The translations under genes and the position numbers were made by a program. The notes below the pieces were generated by a model. The model worked only from the letters and a program-made list of their open reading frames with translations. It searched no databases and was not told the DNA's origin. Shown piece after piece: positions 36,041-48,789 of a stretch of DNA of 64,000 nucleotides. Source of the stretch: Stromatinia cepivora (taxonomy: Eukaryota > Ascomycota > Leotiomycetes > Helotiales > Sclerotiniaceae); NCBI GenBank assembly GCA_014898415.1, contig RCTD01000029.1:665051-729050 (forward strand), in the 5' to 3' direction. Positions within the stretch are counted from its first letter, which is position 1; each line of letters starts with the position of its first letter.

Positions 36041-36206
36041 TATTGAAAATGAAGTCATTATAGGATTAGAATTGAGGTTATATAATTATAATGATATATA
36101 GACTATATTTGGGAATAATCTTAATTCTATTCCTATTAGAATAATAGATCCTTAGTTCAACCTATATAGTCAACAATACTACTACTTTCTGTACCAAAAG
36201 TTAACA
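36041..36206 (+). repeat. E 3' LTR
   Basis: 166 bp. The inner 80 bases are heavily RIP-altered. The outer 70 bases, through AAAAGTTAACA, are close to consensus. TSD TTATA follows at 36207-36211. Confidence 0.92.
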
Positions 36207-36211
36207 TTATA

Positions 36212-36573
36212 TATATATTAATTATAACTGTACTGATTCTGGTATATTTCGATTTAAAGTATCTTCAAAGTATATATACTATTGAATATTCGTTGATAAA
36301 GACTTCATCATTATCATTAAATGTTATACAAATATATAATAATATATTCGCTTCATTTTTTAAGTATTCCGATTTCAACTCGATATTGTAACATACACAA
36401 TCATTGATCTTATAAATAGATACTATATTGAATTCTACAATCTATATATATTCGTTTAATATTTAATCAATTATATAAAATTATCCTTTCCCTTTCAATT
36501 ATATCTTTGTTTATTTGAACCATCGTTTATAATTATTTTGATCGAATTTCGAAGGGTTGTTTGATTCCGATAT
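36212..36573 (-). pseudogene. D gag, N-terminal part
   Basis: Reading minus from 36573, the first codon is ATA where ATG is expected, then 'SESNNPSKFDQNNYKRWFK', the same start as E. It keeps Arg-Trp where E has two stops. Interrupted by element E. Confidence 0.7.
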
Positions 36574-36970
36574 TATAAAAGTTTCTTATTGTTTAATAAG
36601 TATTGAAAATAATCTTCAAGTTTTTAAGATAGTTTTAAAAAATGTATAACAAATAGATTTAGAATAATAAAGAAATATAAAAATAAAACAATAAAAAATT
36701 CGTAAAATCATATTATAATATATTTTCTTATAACTATGCGAATTTGTTTTTCGCTTCTACTATAATTTTGTATCAACGCTGTACAGATTGTTCTCCATTT
36801 TGATCTGTAATGTTGTGAATTATAAACTGTATTATCGTATTTCAACTCTATTTCGGTGATACTATATAAAAACTTTGATTTTCATTCTGTTTCACCCCTA
36901 TTAGTTATACTAATCCTTTCTCGATTTGCTTTGTTTTCTAATCACTACTATACAACCAGATTTCATAACC
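36574..36970 (-). promoter_or_regulatory. D untranslated leader
   Basis: Reverse complement equivalent of E 27083-27481. Starts GGTTATGAAATCTGG next to the LTR. Confidence 0.45.
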
Positions 36971-37136
36971 TATTAACTTTTGATACAGAAAATAATAATA
37001 TTGTTAACTATATAGATTGAACTAAAGATCTATTATTCTAATAGAAATAAAATTGAGGTTATTCCCAAATATAGTCTGTGCACCATTATGATTACGTGAC
37101 CTCAATTCTAATCCTATGATGGCCTCATTTCCAACA
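36971..37136 (-). repeat. D 5' LTR
   Basis: 166 bp, TATTAACTTTTG on the inner side and GGCCTCATTTCCAACA on the outer side. The outer half keeps CACGTGA-like sites. Confidence 0.9.
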
Positions 37137-37141
37137 TATAT

Positions 37142-37816
37142 ATATATATTATTATGGAATTATAATATCTAATTTGTTGAGTTGAAAAATATTTTTCTTT
37201 TTTTAATTTTATAAATGAATTGTCATTTATATAATTATAATTATCCTTTTTATTTTTATAAAGCTTTATTCAATCAAATATTCGATTGAAAGGATCAGAT
37301 AATATTCGATTAGCTAAATGAAAATCATATAAGCGATATAAAAATATTTTAAAATCGAAAATAGGATATTAAATGAAATTGATATTATTATTAATCTATA
37401 AGATTTTGTATAATAAATTTTTTTGTATTTTCTTTATTATTAAAATCTTTTTTACTTTTTATTCCGAATTATTAATTATATTAATAAATGAAGGTGGTTT
37501 GAATATTTGATTAAAAAGAGGATTGTTGTATATTTTGTATAATTAATTTAGAAAGAAAATAAGATGAATTTTTATTGTAATTAAAAATTCGAATTTGGGG
37601 GGGTTTTTAAAATAATCGATGATTTTAAATTTTCTTTAAATTGGAAAATTCAGTTTTTTGGATAATCTTTGGATAGAGTAATTTTTTATATTGAATTATA
37701 TATAATTTTTGATATCGAAATTGATTTTATATTGATAAATATTTATAGATTTCGATATTTTAGTTTGGATATATAATAGATTTTCTTTTGTTTGTATAAG
37801 AATTAATTTATTATAT
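37142..37816. other. AT-rich spacer
   Basis: No domain or repeat recognised. Contains a run of G residues near 37598-37606 in otherwise AT sequence. Confidence 0.55.
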
Positions 37817-37821
37817 TTTAT

Positions 37822-38736
37822 TATCACGGGATAGTATGACTACAGAGCACTTTCAGGGATCGGGGAATAGATGGTACATGTGATTGGTAAAGTAAAAGAA
37901 TTGAATGATTTGTCTTTGATTATATGAATCAAAAGTTGTATATATAAAATAAATGAATAATTATTTAGTTGATATATATTTTAATTAGATTAGATTTTTG
38001 TTTATTAGTATATCAGGATCATTTTATCAATTGAAGAGATTGGTAAAGGTTAGAGGATTTTTTATTTCAATTAGAAAGTATATTTTTGATTCTTTGTAGA
38101 ATATAAAGGAATGTAGGGTTTTCTGTAATATATTTTCTAGATCGAAAGACAATTTGAAATAAATGGAAAGGTATAGAAAATGATAATTCAATTGATTTAT
38201 AAAAGAATATATAAAGCGATTATAAATAAATATTAACAAAGGAATAATATAATATATAAATTTAAAATGATTCTAATATTTTTGGAATAGAACAGAATTT
38301 GATTATATATAAATTACAAATATCTTTTAATTTTCGGTTTACTATGTATGATATTCTTCGAAATCAAGATTTTGAATAATAAAAAGAAAGTTTTCTATTA
38401 AAAAAATATAAAAGAATGATCGATTCTATAATATAACAATTAAAAATACTTATAATTATTAAATTATAATATATTGATTATAATAATAAAATAAAATGAA
38501 TGAATTTTTATAAATATATAAATTTCTTTTTTGTATTTTTGTTTTTTATTTTAATTAAATTTTTATTGATTATTATTATATCTAAAATTTTAGGATTTAA
38601 AAAGGTTAAACAAATGAATTTCAATTGTATTAAGTAAATAATGATTAAAAAGAAAACTTTGAAAAAGTTGAAGATAAGGGAAGATTCTAGTACTTTTTCA
38701 AAGGATTAATAAATCGAGTAAAAAAGGTTAATGAAT
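37822..38736 (-). mobile_element. B0: copia family-2 remnant, 3' LTR plus 3' internal end
   Basis: LTR at 37822-38130 (309 bp, TATCACGGG to TTCTGTAATA), then about 600 bases collinear with B1 4365-4970. It stops abruptly where B2 begins at 38737. The rest of B0 should lie beyond the right end of B2, which is not found in the window. Confidence 0.85.
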
Positions 38737-39046
38737 TGTCACGGAAAGCCCTGTGATCCCCTATATCCTACGAAGGATCAAAGCGTATACTTTTCAATCG
38801 GAATGAAGGATCTTCTAGCCCTTATCAATCTTTCTGATCGATAAAATGATTTTGATATATTAATAAACAAAGATTTAGTTTAATTAAGGTATATATTAAT
38901 TAAATAATTATTCATTTGTTTTATATATATAATTCTTAATTTATATAATCAAGAGCAAATCATTTAATTCTTTTATTCTATTAATTATATATATTATTTA
39001 TTCCCCGCTCCTTAAAAATACTTTGTAATTATATTATCCTGTGATA
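38737..39046 (+). repeat. B2 5' LTR
   Basis: 310 bp, TGTCACGGAAAGCCC to CCTGTGATA. The outer (left) 90 bases are almost unmutated. Confidence 0.9.
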
Positions 39047-39219
39047 ATTATAAGCCTGGTAACTTTTAATCTATATAATCTCTTATTCAGTAATTATTGA
39101 GTATTTAAAGAATCATTTTTAAAATATTATTTTCATTTTATTTATAATTCAATATTCATATTAATTCAATTAATTTCATTCAATATAACAAAAGATTAAA
39201 ACGATCTTCTTTTTATAAT

Positions 39220-39660
39220 CTATATTTAATAATTGAAATAATATTTATATTTGAAAAATAAATATCAAATTTAGGAAATCTGGGATTCAATTAATCCAAA
39301 GAACGATTCGTTTGTTTCTATATCAGCTATATCTATTCCAAACTCTGATTTGATAAATAAACTTATCTATCTTTAAATCGATTGATTTTTAATCAAATCA
39401 TCTGTTTTATTTTTTGTTATTGATCTTTAAATCAAATATAATCAAAAGAAACAAATTCAATATCAAAAAGAATTTTTGAAATATCTTGTAGCGATTCAAT
39501 CCAAAGAAAATATAAATAAAAATATAAATATAAAAGATTCTGATAATAATATATCGGGATTCATTTTTAATAGATCCATTACTTTATTCTCAATTATCTT
39601 TCAAGAAATCTCTTCTAAACTTACTTTTTTTTAATTGGAATATTTATATTAATAACAAAA
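39220..39660 (+). pseudogene. B2 gag remnant
   Basis: Collinear with B4 57725-58175. Charged, coiled-coil-like frame after the leader, with RIP-type stops. Assigned to gag from its position only. Confidence 0.45.
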
Positions 39661-40172
39661 ATATATATAGAATTATAAAGCTTTTTATAATATTTATAAA
39701 TAGATTAAATTATCAATTGATCAAATACATTTTATAGAATTATCCATTTTCAATTAGGGTATTATAATTCTTTCATTCAAAATGATCATTAATATATTCA
39801 AAAGAAAATTTGTATCTATAATAATTATTATCAAATTTGTAATATTATAAGAATATCGATTTATTTTAATACAAGCCTTATTCGATAAAATCGATTCTGT
39901 CAAATAATATAAGGATTGGATTATAGTTTATATTAAAGTTTTTATATATAAAATCATTAAAATATAGAATAAAATTGTTATCAATATTTTTCTATAAATT
40001 ATTAGTATTAGAATATTTCTAATTTAAACAAATATTATAATTATATAAATTGTTAACAAGTCATATTGAATGGGTGGAAAAGCATTATTTTTATAAGGTT
40101 ATCTGGCTAGAAGCTATTATACAGGTTATATAATTCGGTAGAATCATGTACAGGCTAATCCCATTATAGTAT

Positions 40173-40464
40173 TGTGAAAGAGGTAGGTCGAGATACGTGC
40201 GTCCCGATAGTATGCTGCAAAGGGAAATAGGAATTGGAATTGATCAGATTATATTATAGAAGCTTCAAATAGTAAAACTAGTAGGTTTAAATAATGATTT
40301 GGATTGTATATAAATAGGGTACAAAAAGACTAATGGAAAAACGATTGATTTTTTTCAAAAAGAGGGGAATAGAATTCTTTCTTATATTTAATTACAAAAA
40401 GTTATATAATTATATAATTATAAATTAGTTATATATTAAATTTTGATATCTTAACTTTTTTATA
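40173..40464 (-). repeat. C 3' LTR
   Basis: 292 bp. The outer 60 bases (TGTGAAAGAGGTAGGTCGAG onward, with ACGTGCGTCCCG) are intact, while the inner 90 bases are almost pure AT. Confidence 0.9.
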
Positions 40465-40478
40465 TTCTTCTCCTTTCT
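40465..40478 (-). other. Polypurine tract of element C
   Basis: Minus strand AGAAAGGAGAAGAA lies directly against the 3' LTR. It confirms minus as the sense strand. Confidence 0.7.
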
Positions 40479-40639
40479 AGAATATATATTCTATTTGGTT
40501 TTAGGATAATTATAAAAAATAAAAATCAAAAAGATCAAAAAACAATTAGATTAAGGAAAACTAATTAGAATATTAACAAATTAAAATGATAAACAATTTT
40601 TAAGATCGTTTTAAAAAAACAATATACTTTAGATTCTTA

Positions 40640-43600
40640 TTAATCCAAATTTGTTTCTATTATTTCTTTATCAAATTCAATAGAAATTTTAAGTTCCTAA
40701 AAAGCATTTTTATTATCCTCTTTATTTCTAATCTTTTTTGAATATTTAGCTGAACATTTTGCAATAGATTTCGTATTTGTAATCGGACTTTTTGATGATT
40801 CCTGAATATAATTTGAATAACGAATAGGGATTTTTGATATTACAAATTTCTGTTTAGTATTAAAAGGGTGATTTTTTCTTTTATTATTAGATTTTATAGA
40901 AGGCTTCTTTATTAAAGAGCGATTCATCTGTTTTCCATTTAATTCACAATCTGTATCAGGGATTGAAGCAGTATCTTATATTCCAAAAGATCCAACTGGA
41001 AATGGATTGGATAATATTATAAATTAGTTTTGAATCAGTTTTCGCTTTACAACTTTTTTTCCTTTCTCAATAAGCTTTTTTGATATAAATTGAAGTTTCT
41101 CAATAAAGGATTCTTTATCAATTAAATTTATAATCTTCCAATTATCAATATTTTCTTTATTAAGGAATTCATCATCTTCGAAATCCTTATCACAAAGAAC
41201 TTTTTGTTTTTGTAAAGATGTATTATAATCTGTAAATAATAATCGATTTTCCTATTACTTTTTTTTATTTTAGAATATTTTAAATTGAATAGTTAAATCT
41301 ATTATTGTAAGATTATATTATCGTTTATATTAGAACTCGAATTCATTATTATTGGTTTCGAATAATCTGTTTGTTATTCCTTTAATAATATTAGAATTTC
41401 AAGATAAGTATTCTAAAAGGATTATAGAAAGATAATTTTATAAAATAAAATTGATATTAAAAGAAAAGGATTAAAAGATATAAAGATTTTTTTTATTAAA
41501 TTTGTTTAATTCAAAAAGGACAATTTGATTTTGGAAAAATCTTTGAAAATTTTTGTAAAAATTATTATCCTTTATATTCTTTTCGTTTGAAATTATAATT
41601 AGATAGAAGATCGGTATCAAAATCGATTTACAGGATCCAGAAGAATCGGTATATTTCAAAATAGCACTTGATCGAATTACAATTATTCAGGATTCAAATC
41701 TAATTAGAATTTTTCAACGAAATTAATTCTTTTGTTTAACCTTATAAAAAGTTTTTCTTTTTATTATTCAATCAAAATTATATTATGATTAATAAATGAA
41801 AGAATGTTTTTTTAAAAATTCCCGAATTAAATTATCATTATTATTTAGTTTATAAAAAGTAAAGATTTGATATTTTTTATAAAAACTTTTAATCGATTCC
41901 CTTGATTTAAAAAGATCGATTACGATAATTATTCTTTTTGAAGTTTTTTTTTATTTGTTTTTGAAAATTAAATAAAAAAGATCAAAGAAAGAATAATAAA
42001 GATTAAATTTCTTATTATAATTAGGAAAACACAATATAGGTAAAGATATTGATATAAAACAGAACTTTTTATCTTTTTGAATATAGATAGTAATATATTA
42101 TAAAATAGGATTATATTTTAAGAAGAATTGAATAATCGAAAAATAGTAATTTGGAAACAGATCTTTTTTAAAAACTCTATAGAAATATTATTCGTAAATA
42201 ACAAAAATATTTTTATAAATATTTCGTAAATCGAATCTATCTTTTTATTCGAAAATATATTGAAATAAAGGGATATATAGAATAAATTGGTTCTCAAAAG
42301 ATTTTCTGTTTAATAGTTTTAATAGAAGAAAGTTATTTTTGAAAGTTTTATTAGAATTAAAGGAATAGAAGTTCCTTATTGAATCAAATCAATTAAAACT
42401 GAAAGTTTATTTTAATCGTTCCAGAATCAAAGATTGATGTAAACAGAATTAAGGGTAGAATACCTTTATCAATTTTATTTCATTAATATACTTTTGGTTT
42501 TTGATAATAGTAATCAATCTGTTTTATAATTCTTTAACCGAAATATATTTCGATTTTAGATCGAGGAGTTTTGTTAGAATATACAAATGATATATATATA
42601 AAGTATTTATAATGATTTGTTCTTCTAATGATGTGATAATTTTCTATTTTATTTGATTAATAATATATCTATTGTTCATCAAAGAATACTATCCTTTTTC
42701 AAGCTGATAATCTAAATCACAAAAACAACTTTTCAATTCCTATAAAGAATTTAAGATTATTTTAAAATTATCGGAGATTGAATCGTTATTATCTGAAACA
42801 AATTTAATATTGTAATTAACTATACAATAATAGAATACAAATCTGTTTAGAATAGATAAATGAAAAAGGACTTTTTTCGAAAAATCAAAATGATAATCTT
42901 TCTTTTCCCATTTATCGATATTCATAATTGTAGATTTCGAAATTGGTATAATCGTTTAGAAATAAAGAAATCGATATATATAAAGAATATCTAATATAAC
43001 AATTATTTTTAATTATTCTTTAATATTAGATTCCTTTTTATCATTATTATTATTAAAGGGTACCAAAATAATTTCTATAATAATTATTTCGCAGATAGAT
43101 TTATCCTTTTATTGAACTTCGGAAGGGTTTTTGCTTTTATAATATTCTTTTAGAAACCTAAGGTTATCAAAAATAAGTTTACAAATTCTGAAGACAGAAT
43201 TCTGTATAAGATTATAAAAAAGAAGTATTCAATCTTTTTTATTCTTTATATCGATTTTCATAATGAATTTATATATAATATGGAAATCTATAGGGCTATA
43301 CTTTTTAACTCCCTTACCTTTCTTTCGTATAAGGCATTCAACTATATACCCATTCAGAAACTTTACAAGGATTTGAGGGTTAAGGCAAAAGATACAATAA
43401 ATTATATCCATTCTTATTGAAACATTTAAACTTATATCTTCCGATTAAAGATAAGCGAAAGCTTTTCCTTAAGCAATTATCCAAATTCTTTCGAGATTTT
43501 TAAGATTTTCTTTGACTTTATTACAGCATTATTCGATAAATTGAATTGCATTATTGTTTTTAACAAAATAATCGATTTTGGAAAGATCAATTGTTTTATA

Positions 43601-43890
43601 GAATTTCTAATCTTTGATCCGATCTTTTATTTTATTTATAAAGTTTCCAATGAAATCAACAATATTTATAGAGTAATTAAGTCATTACTTAAGAGTATTA
43701 TATTTTTCCTTAACTTTAAAAGTTTCAATGAATACAAATACTTCGATTTTGTTATTAAAAGAATGATTCTTATATTAAATAAGAAAAGGGATATTATTAT
43801 TAGTAGAATAAAAGGTTATAATTTGATTAAATTCTTTTTTGAATATTATATCAAAATTTAAATAAAAACTTATATAAATAATAAAATAAA
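40640..43890 (-). pseudogene. ORF-X: unrecognised ~1,080-codon coding region downstream of gypsy pol in element C
   Basis: One minus-strand frame can be followed from about 43890 to TAA-TAA at 40642-40637 with roughly 40 in-frame stops (hand count), nearly all RIP-compatible. Stop-free stretches 43411-43229, 42925-42740, 41659-41471 and 40927-40697 share the frame. It is also the frame of RT and integrase, so it may be a C-terminal extension of Pol or a separate third gene. Segments include 'YCIFCLNPQILVKFLNGYIV', 'YTDSSGSCKSILIPIFYL' and a Lys/Asn/Ser-rich basic tail ('KKPSIKSNNKRKNHPF'). I see no zinc finger, protease or clear membrane anchor, and recognise no family. Confidence 0.65.
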
Positions 43891-44249
43891 TACAAACAAA
43901 GAATTGATAATTTCAAATCAAATTATTAAAGAAAATAAATTTAAAAAGAAAATATTGAATTGTTCAAGTATTGTTCAGGAATTGTTTGCAAGTTGTTTAA
44001 AAGCGAGATTGATGGTATAATAAGTTTTTTCAAAAAGGATTTAAATATTTTTCCCTTTTCAAGAATTATAAGGCTTTCTTTGTCGAGTTTTTTAATTGAT
44101 AATTAGAAGTTTGTAATAACAATTCCTTTTCAATTTATTGTATTTGTTTTCTTTTTTCTAATTCTATATTATCTTACAATTAGACAAAGAATAATCCTTG
44201 ATTGTTTATCATCTTTTGTTTGGAAGATTATAAATATTTAGAAATTCGG

Positions 44250-47200
44250 TTTTTTTGATTTATCCATTTATATAAATCCTTAGAATTATTATTTATAAAG
44301 AAATCTAAATATAAAATATATTTCTTGAAATAAACATTTGTATAGATTTCATCAAATAAAGTATTATCTATTTCTTTAAGGGTATATATAGAAAAACCCT
44401 TTAATTTTTTTGTTACTTTGTAAGATCCATATCATTTAAAAGTAAGTTTTGTATTACAAGATATATCGATTTTTGATTAGGAATTGTGATATAGAATTAT
44501 ATCTTCAGTTTGAATATTCTTATCCAATATTTTGTAATCGAAATTATATCGAAATTTATTATCTTCTTTGTAGTGTTATTTGTAAAGGATTGCTTTTTCA
44601 ATATCTTTATTTAGTATTTTTAATTATTATATTTTAATAATCAATAAATCTTCCCGGGTTTATATATTTTCCCAATCAAGGATCTTTCAAATTATATATA
44701 TAATTTCAAAAAGCAATATAGTTTTCCGTCTATAAATCAATTCAAATGATATTCTGTTTATCAATTTATAAATTGAAATACAATCAATGAATAATATTGT
44801 TTCTAATTATTCAGATTATCTATATCTTTTTTGTAATAAACAGGAAAGTGTTTCTGTGATAGGATGATAATTTCTTTTTATTATTCTATTAATTTATAAA
44901 TAATAAATTAATATTTTGATTTTATCGATTCTATAATTTTCGTAATAAATAAGTATAATATCTTTGTTTTCAGATCCTTTATCTACAATAATTTTTTTAA
45001 AGAAATTATAATGATAGATTATTTCATAAAGAAACTTAGCAATTATTTCCAAGATAGTATTGTGTAAAGTTTTAATTTCCACCCAATCATTCAAATCTTC
45101 TCATAAAACAATAAGATATTTGAATCTATAATCATTAAGTATTTTTGTAACATCCATACCAACTTTATATTAAATACTTAAAGTTCAAATGGTAATCATT
45201 AGTTCATTTATTTGTTTGGATAATTTGAATTAGCAAACGGAATAAAAAGTCACCCAATTTTTCATATCCTTGTATATCCTATTTTATTAATAACAATTGT
45301 GTATTTTAGTATATAATAACTTTAAACCTTTGTAATTTAATTCTTTATATATTCAAGTTATAATTTTTGCTTTTTCGATTAGATCATCGTTTGTTATTAT
45401 ATAGACAGAAAATAATCCGTTTTTTTAGATTCTAAATAAGTAATGATTCTTTATATAAAAATTGAGAACTTCCTTTTTGAAAATTTGCCAATCCTTTATT
45501 AGTATATTTTTAGATCTTTATAATATAATAATATACTGAATAATCATTTGTATTCTTTCATTTCTATCTTTCAAAATTTAAGACAATCTTAAAATTTTGG
45601 AGCTATTTATATTCATTACCGGATTTATCTACAACAAATTCAGATCTACAATGATCGAATGATCAATATCCTCTTCATATTCCTTATCAATATTATTAAA
45701 AGCAATTCGTGATTATTGTAATAGAATATCTATAATAATGTTTTTGTTTCCAGGAATATATCTAATATCAAAATCGAAGAGTTTGATTTAAGTAATCCAT
45801 TTTGTAATCAAAACATTAAGTAGATTTGTAATTGCTTTATTTAATTAAGTTATAAATATATTCGTATTAGTTTTTAAAAGGAAATGAATATTATAAAGAT
45901 CTTTTTTGTATTTTTGTAGAGTTTTGAGTACTTCCTTGTATTCTCTTTTTATAGCATTATAGTTTTGTTCAGTATGATTCTATATATCACTTTTATACTT
46001 AACAATGGTGCGAGGTTTATTATCGTGTATTTGATCTAGAACAACTCTTTATTCTACTAAACTAGCATCGATAATGAGTACGATAGTTCCGGTTCTAGAT
46101 GAATAAGTTAATGGAAGAAGAATTAAAACCGAAATTAATTTATCTTTCAACAAAATCATTGTAGTATTATGATTAATAGTCCAAATGAATTTTATATCTT
46201 TCTTCAATAATATATAAAAAGGCTCCGTAATAGTAATGAAATTCTTTACCCAAAATCGATAGAAGATATATATTCCAAGGAATATTCTAACTTTATGGTC
46301 ATTCGAATAAGGTAGCCATTCAAATATTTTAATGATTTTGGTAGTATCGGGATTTCTTCCTTTAGAATTGATATAATAATCTACGATTCAGATTCTATTA
46401 TAATACTACCCGGATTTAATATCGATAATATATTTTGCACACTCAATATATTCCATTATAATATCCAGGTTTTTTAGGTATTCGATAACGAATTTCTTTA
46501 ATCCAGATTCAACTTCAATTTCACTATATCGAATTCTAAGATCCTTAACTTCAATGTTATCCAAGTAAGGTATAATAACATCAGGTATAATATCCCACAA
46601 TATCCTTAATACAATTTTTACAAATTGAATAATCGAATTAATAATTCTTTATAATAAAATAATAAACTTTATTAAATTAAAAAGGATTATAATAACAATA
46701 ATATCTTTATTTTTCTTATTTAAAGGTATTTAATTATATTCAAAAAAGAAATCAATCAAAGATATTAATAAGTATCCAATTATTTGTTCAATAAATTCCT
46801 TTAAATTTAAAAGTATATTTATATTTCACAGGATTATAACATTTGTTTTTGTTATTACAACAATGATATAATACTTACCAGCTTTGCTTTTCTTAACTAG
46901 ATATCAAAGATTTCGATATAATCCTTTTCCTTTCTCTAATATACTTCATTTAATATAATCTTTTATCATTTCGATAACTATTAATAAAAGAGCTTTAAAA
47001 GATATAAAACCAAAAACTTACCAGATCTCATATAATATTATCTTGATAATCTGTAATAGAGCAATTGAAGATTTAATATTGCCGATTTCCATTCAATCAA
47101 AAACTAATATTGCTTTTCGATTTTGTAATAATATAAAAAAAAATTCCTTTTCATACTTCCAAAATATATCTTCGATATCTAATAATACTAAACATTCTTA

Positions 47201-47760
47201 TATCAATCAGAAATTTTCAAATCTGATATTGAAATATAATATCAAATATTTCGAAAAGGAATCTAATAATTGATATTTAAAATATTTTGTATATTCCAAT
47301 TCCAATCAATTAAGGTTATCTTTTGAGATCTTTTTATCAATATATTCTATTTTATTTAAAGATTTTATTTTATCCTCTTTTTTCTTATATACACTATTAA
47401 CCAAAACAAGAATTTCGGATTTGATATCGATTAATTTCTTTTAAATATCACTTTCTATTCTAAATTCTTCCAAATCGAAATGAATACTATTAATAGTAAA
47501 GTATTCCTGAAATCCTTTTAATTTCGAATTCTTAATATTATCAAATATATCTTCGATATTAAAATCAAAATCAATTCGAACAATATCTATACTAAACTCT
47601 ATAGAATTTAAAACCGTTTTAAAATTTGGGATACCAATCAAAAGTTCTAGGAAATGGTTTTTAACGAATTCTTCAAATTTCCTTTTATTTTTGATGATAT
47701 CTAGGATTTTTGAAAGATTATCGATACAATCCTTAGGATTTGTATTATTTATTCTTTTCC
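44250..47760 (-). pseudogene. C pol: gypsy reverse transcriptase, RNase H and integrase
   Basis: RT at about 47040-46400, with 'LVKKSKAGKYYIIVVI' (fingers), 'LISLIDFFF' (first Asp block) and 'VIIPYLDNIEVKD', where the family has Y-L-D-D. The second Asp became Asn by GAC-to-AAC, so RT is dead. RNase H: 'TIVLIIDASLVE' near 46080 and 'FDFDIRYIPGNKNIII' near 45770. Integrase: 'VGMDVTKI' at about 45160 (first Asp) and 'IIVDKGSENKDII' near 44980 (second Asp). The C-terminal 'LTFKWYGSYKV' block at about 44446 is typical of gypsy integrase tails. A frame change between protease and RT lies near 47760; decay or an old programmed shift cannot be told apart. Confidence 0.87.
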
Positions 47761-47862
47761 TGGTTTTTCAAGATTAGTTTTTATAATATCTATTTTGTGT
47801 TTTGATCTAATCACTCAGTAATTGGTTTTATTAATATCATTATTATTAATAATCTATATAAC

Positions 47863-48208
47863 CTATTCATCTCTTTTATATTCAAAATCGATCTTTTTTG
47901 CAAATAAATATAATATCCCCAATAGCAATAAATCTTTAGTATTATTTAAAACAAAGATATCAACAATATTTTTAATTCCTCCAAAATTGATTTCTATATC
48001 TTCAATCAATCTATACAAAATAATAATACTTCCATTAAGAATAATCATTATCACCTTATATTCGCATATTATAAATCCCAATTCTTTTACAACTTTTAGG
48101 TTCATTATATTGATTATCGATCCCGAATCGATAATACTGCTAATCTTGACATTCTTATCCGTAAAGGTTATAATGATAATAGATATATTATATATTTCTT
48201 TTGATTGA
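47863..48208 (-). pseudogene. C protease: retropepsin-like aspartic protease
   Basis: Catalytic D-S-G at 48129-48121, followed by 'SIINIMN', as in gypsy proteases. The later 'DIFVLNNTKDLLLLGILYL' gives the flap-distal hydrophobic-Gly block (I/L-L-G) that closes the fold. 81 codons are stop-free. It is in the gag frame rather than the RT frame. The active site is preserved, although the protein around it carries stops. Confidence 0.85.
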
Positions 48209-48789
48209 TGATTAATAATTGTTAAGATTGTTACAACTTTTTCGGCAGGAATTTCTGAATTTCTGAAAAACTCTCTTTATTCTTTGATATCTACAATTAA
48301 TGTTTTTTTGAAAGTTTGTTTAAGAAGATTTGGTATATATATAAAAACAATTCTAATTGTTATCAAAATTTCGATTCTATAAATCTATTCCAAAATTTCT
48401 ATTAGGGATTTTATAACATAAACAATGATTAATATTTGCTTCTTTATTCTTAAGGATCTAATACAAAAGTTAGATATTCTATCCTTTTATATTATATCAT
48501 TCTCATCGAATTCAGAAAAGCCTTTTCCTCCTTGAAATTCTTCTGCTTTGTCTTCTTCGTTTTTATCAATATTTATGATTTCATTCTCATTAAAGAATTC
48601 TTTTTTTAACCTTTTCTTTTCAATTTGATCCATTATTCTGAATAATATTTTTCGAAAAGTGTTTAACGATTTTTGGAATTTATCAATTTCATTCCATTCT
48701 ATTGATTTGGATTTTTTAGATAATCGGTTTTATAACTTTAAAGTTTCTTTAAATTAAATAATTAAATTAATATTAATAATTTCCCCTCT

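Larger units (their letters stand above)
26917..36206 (+). mobile_element. E: Ty1/copia family-1 retrotransposon nested in D in opposite orientation
   Basis: LTRs of 166 bp at 26917-27082 and 36041-36206, with TSD TTATA at 26912-26916 and 36207-36211. Internal region 27083-36040 carries two later insertions, a Fot1/pogo transposon (31116-33300) and a short LTR element (34156-35774). Without them it is about 5.15 kb, normal for a copia element. Gag and pol appear to form one long frame. It inserted into the gag of D, a member of its own family, so the two copies form a large imperfect palindrome. Confidence 0.92.
22606..37136 (-). mobile_element. D: Ty1/copia family-1 retrotransposon, split by element E
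   Basis: Sense minus. The 166-bp LTRs are at 22606-22771 (3') and 36971-37136 (5'). Target duplication TATAT at 22601-22605 and 37137-37141 (weak evidence on its own in such AT-rich DNA). Internal parts are 22772-26916 and 36212-36970, split inside gag by E, whose own TSD is TTATA. Joined, the internal region is about 4.9 kb, some 250 bases shorter than E without its inserts. The missing part is the middle of RNase H. D must be older than E. Confidence 0.88.

Noticed and set aside
36207..37136. A separate foldback or inverted-repeat transposon formed by the LTR-leader segments at 26917 and 37136
   Set aside because: The leader segment continues in frame into gag in E, and both target duplications fit one copia element nested in another. 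No extra element is needed.
43541..43861. 106-codon plus-strand frame in element C
   Set aside because: It overlaps the start of ORF-X in antisense. Its composition (Ile, Phe, Asn, Lys) is what AT-rich sequence yields, and the opposite frame is the one continuous with its neighbours.
47822..48208. 128-codon plus-strand frame in element C
   Set aside because: Antisense of the retropepsin domain with its D-S-G motif.
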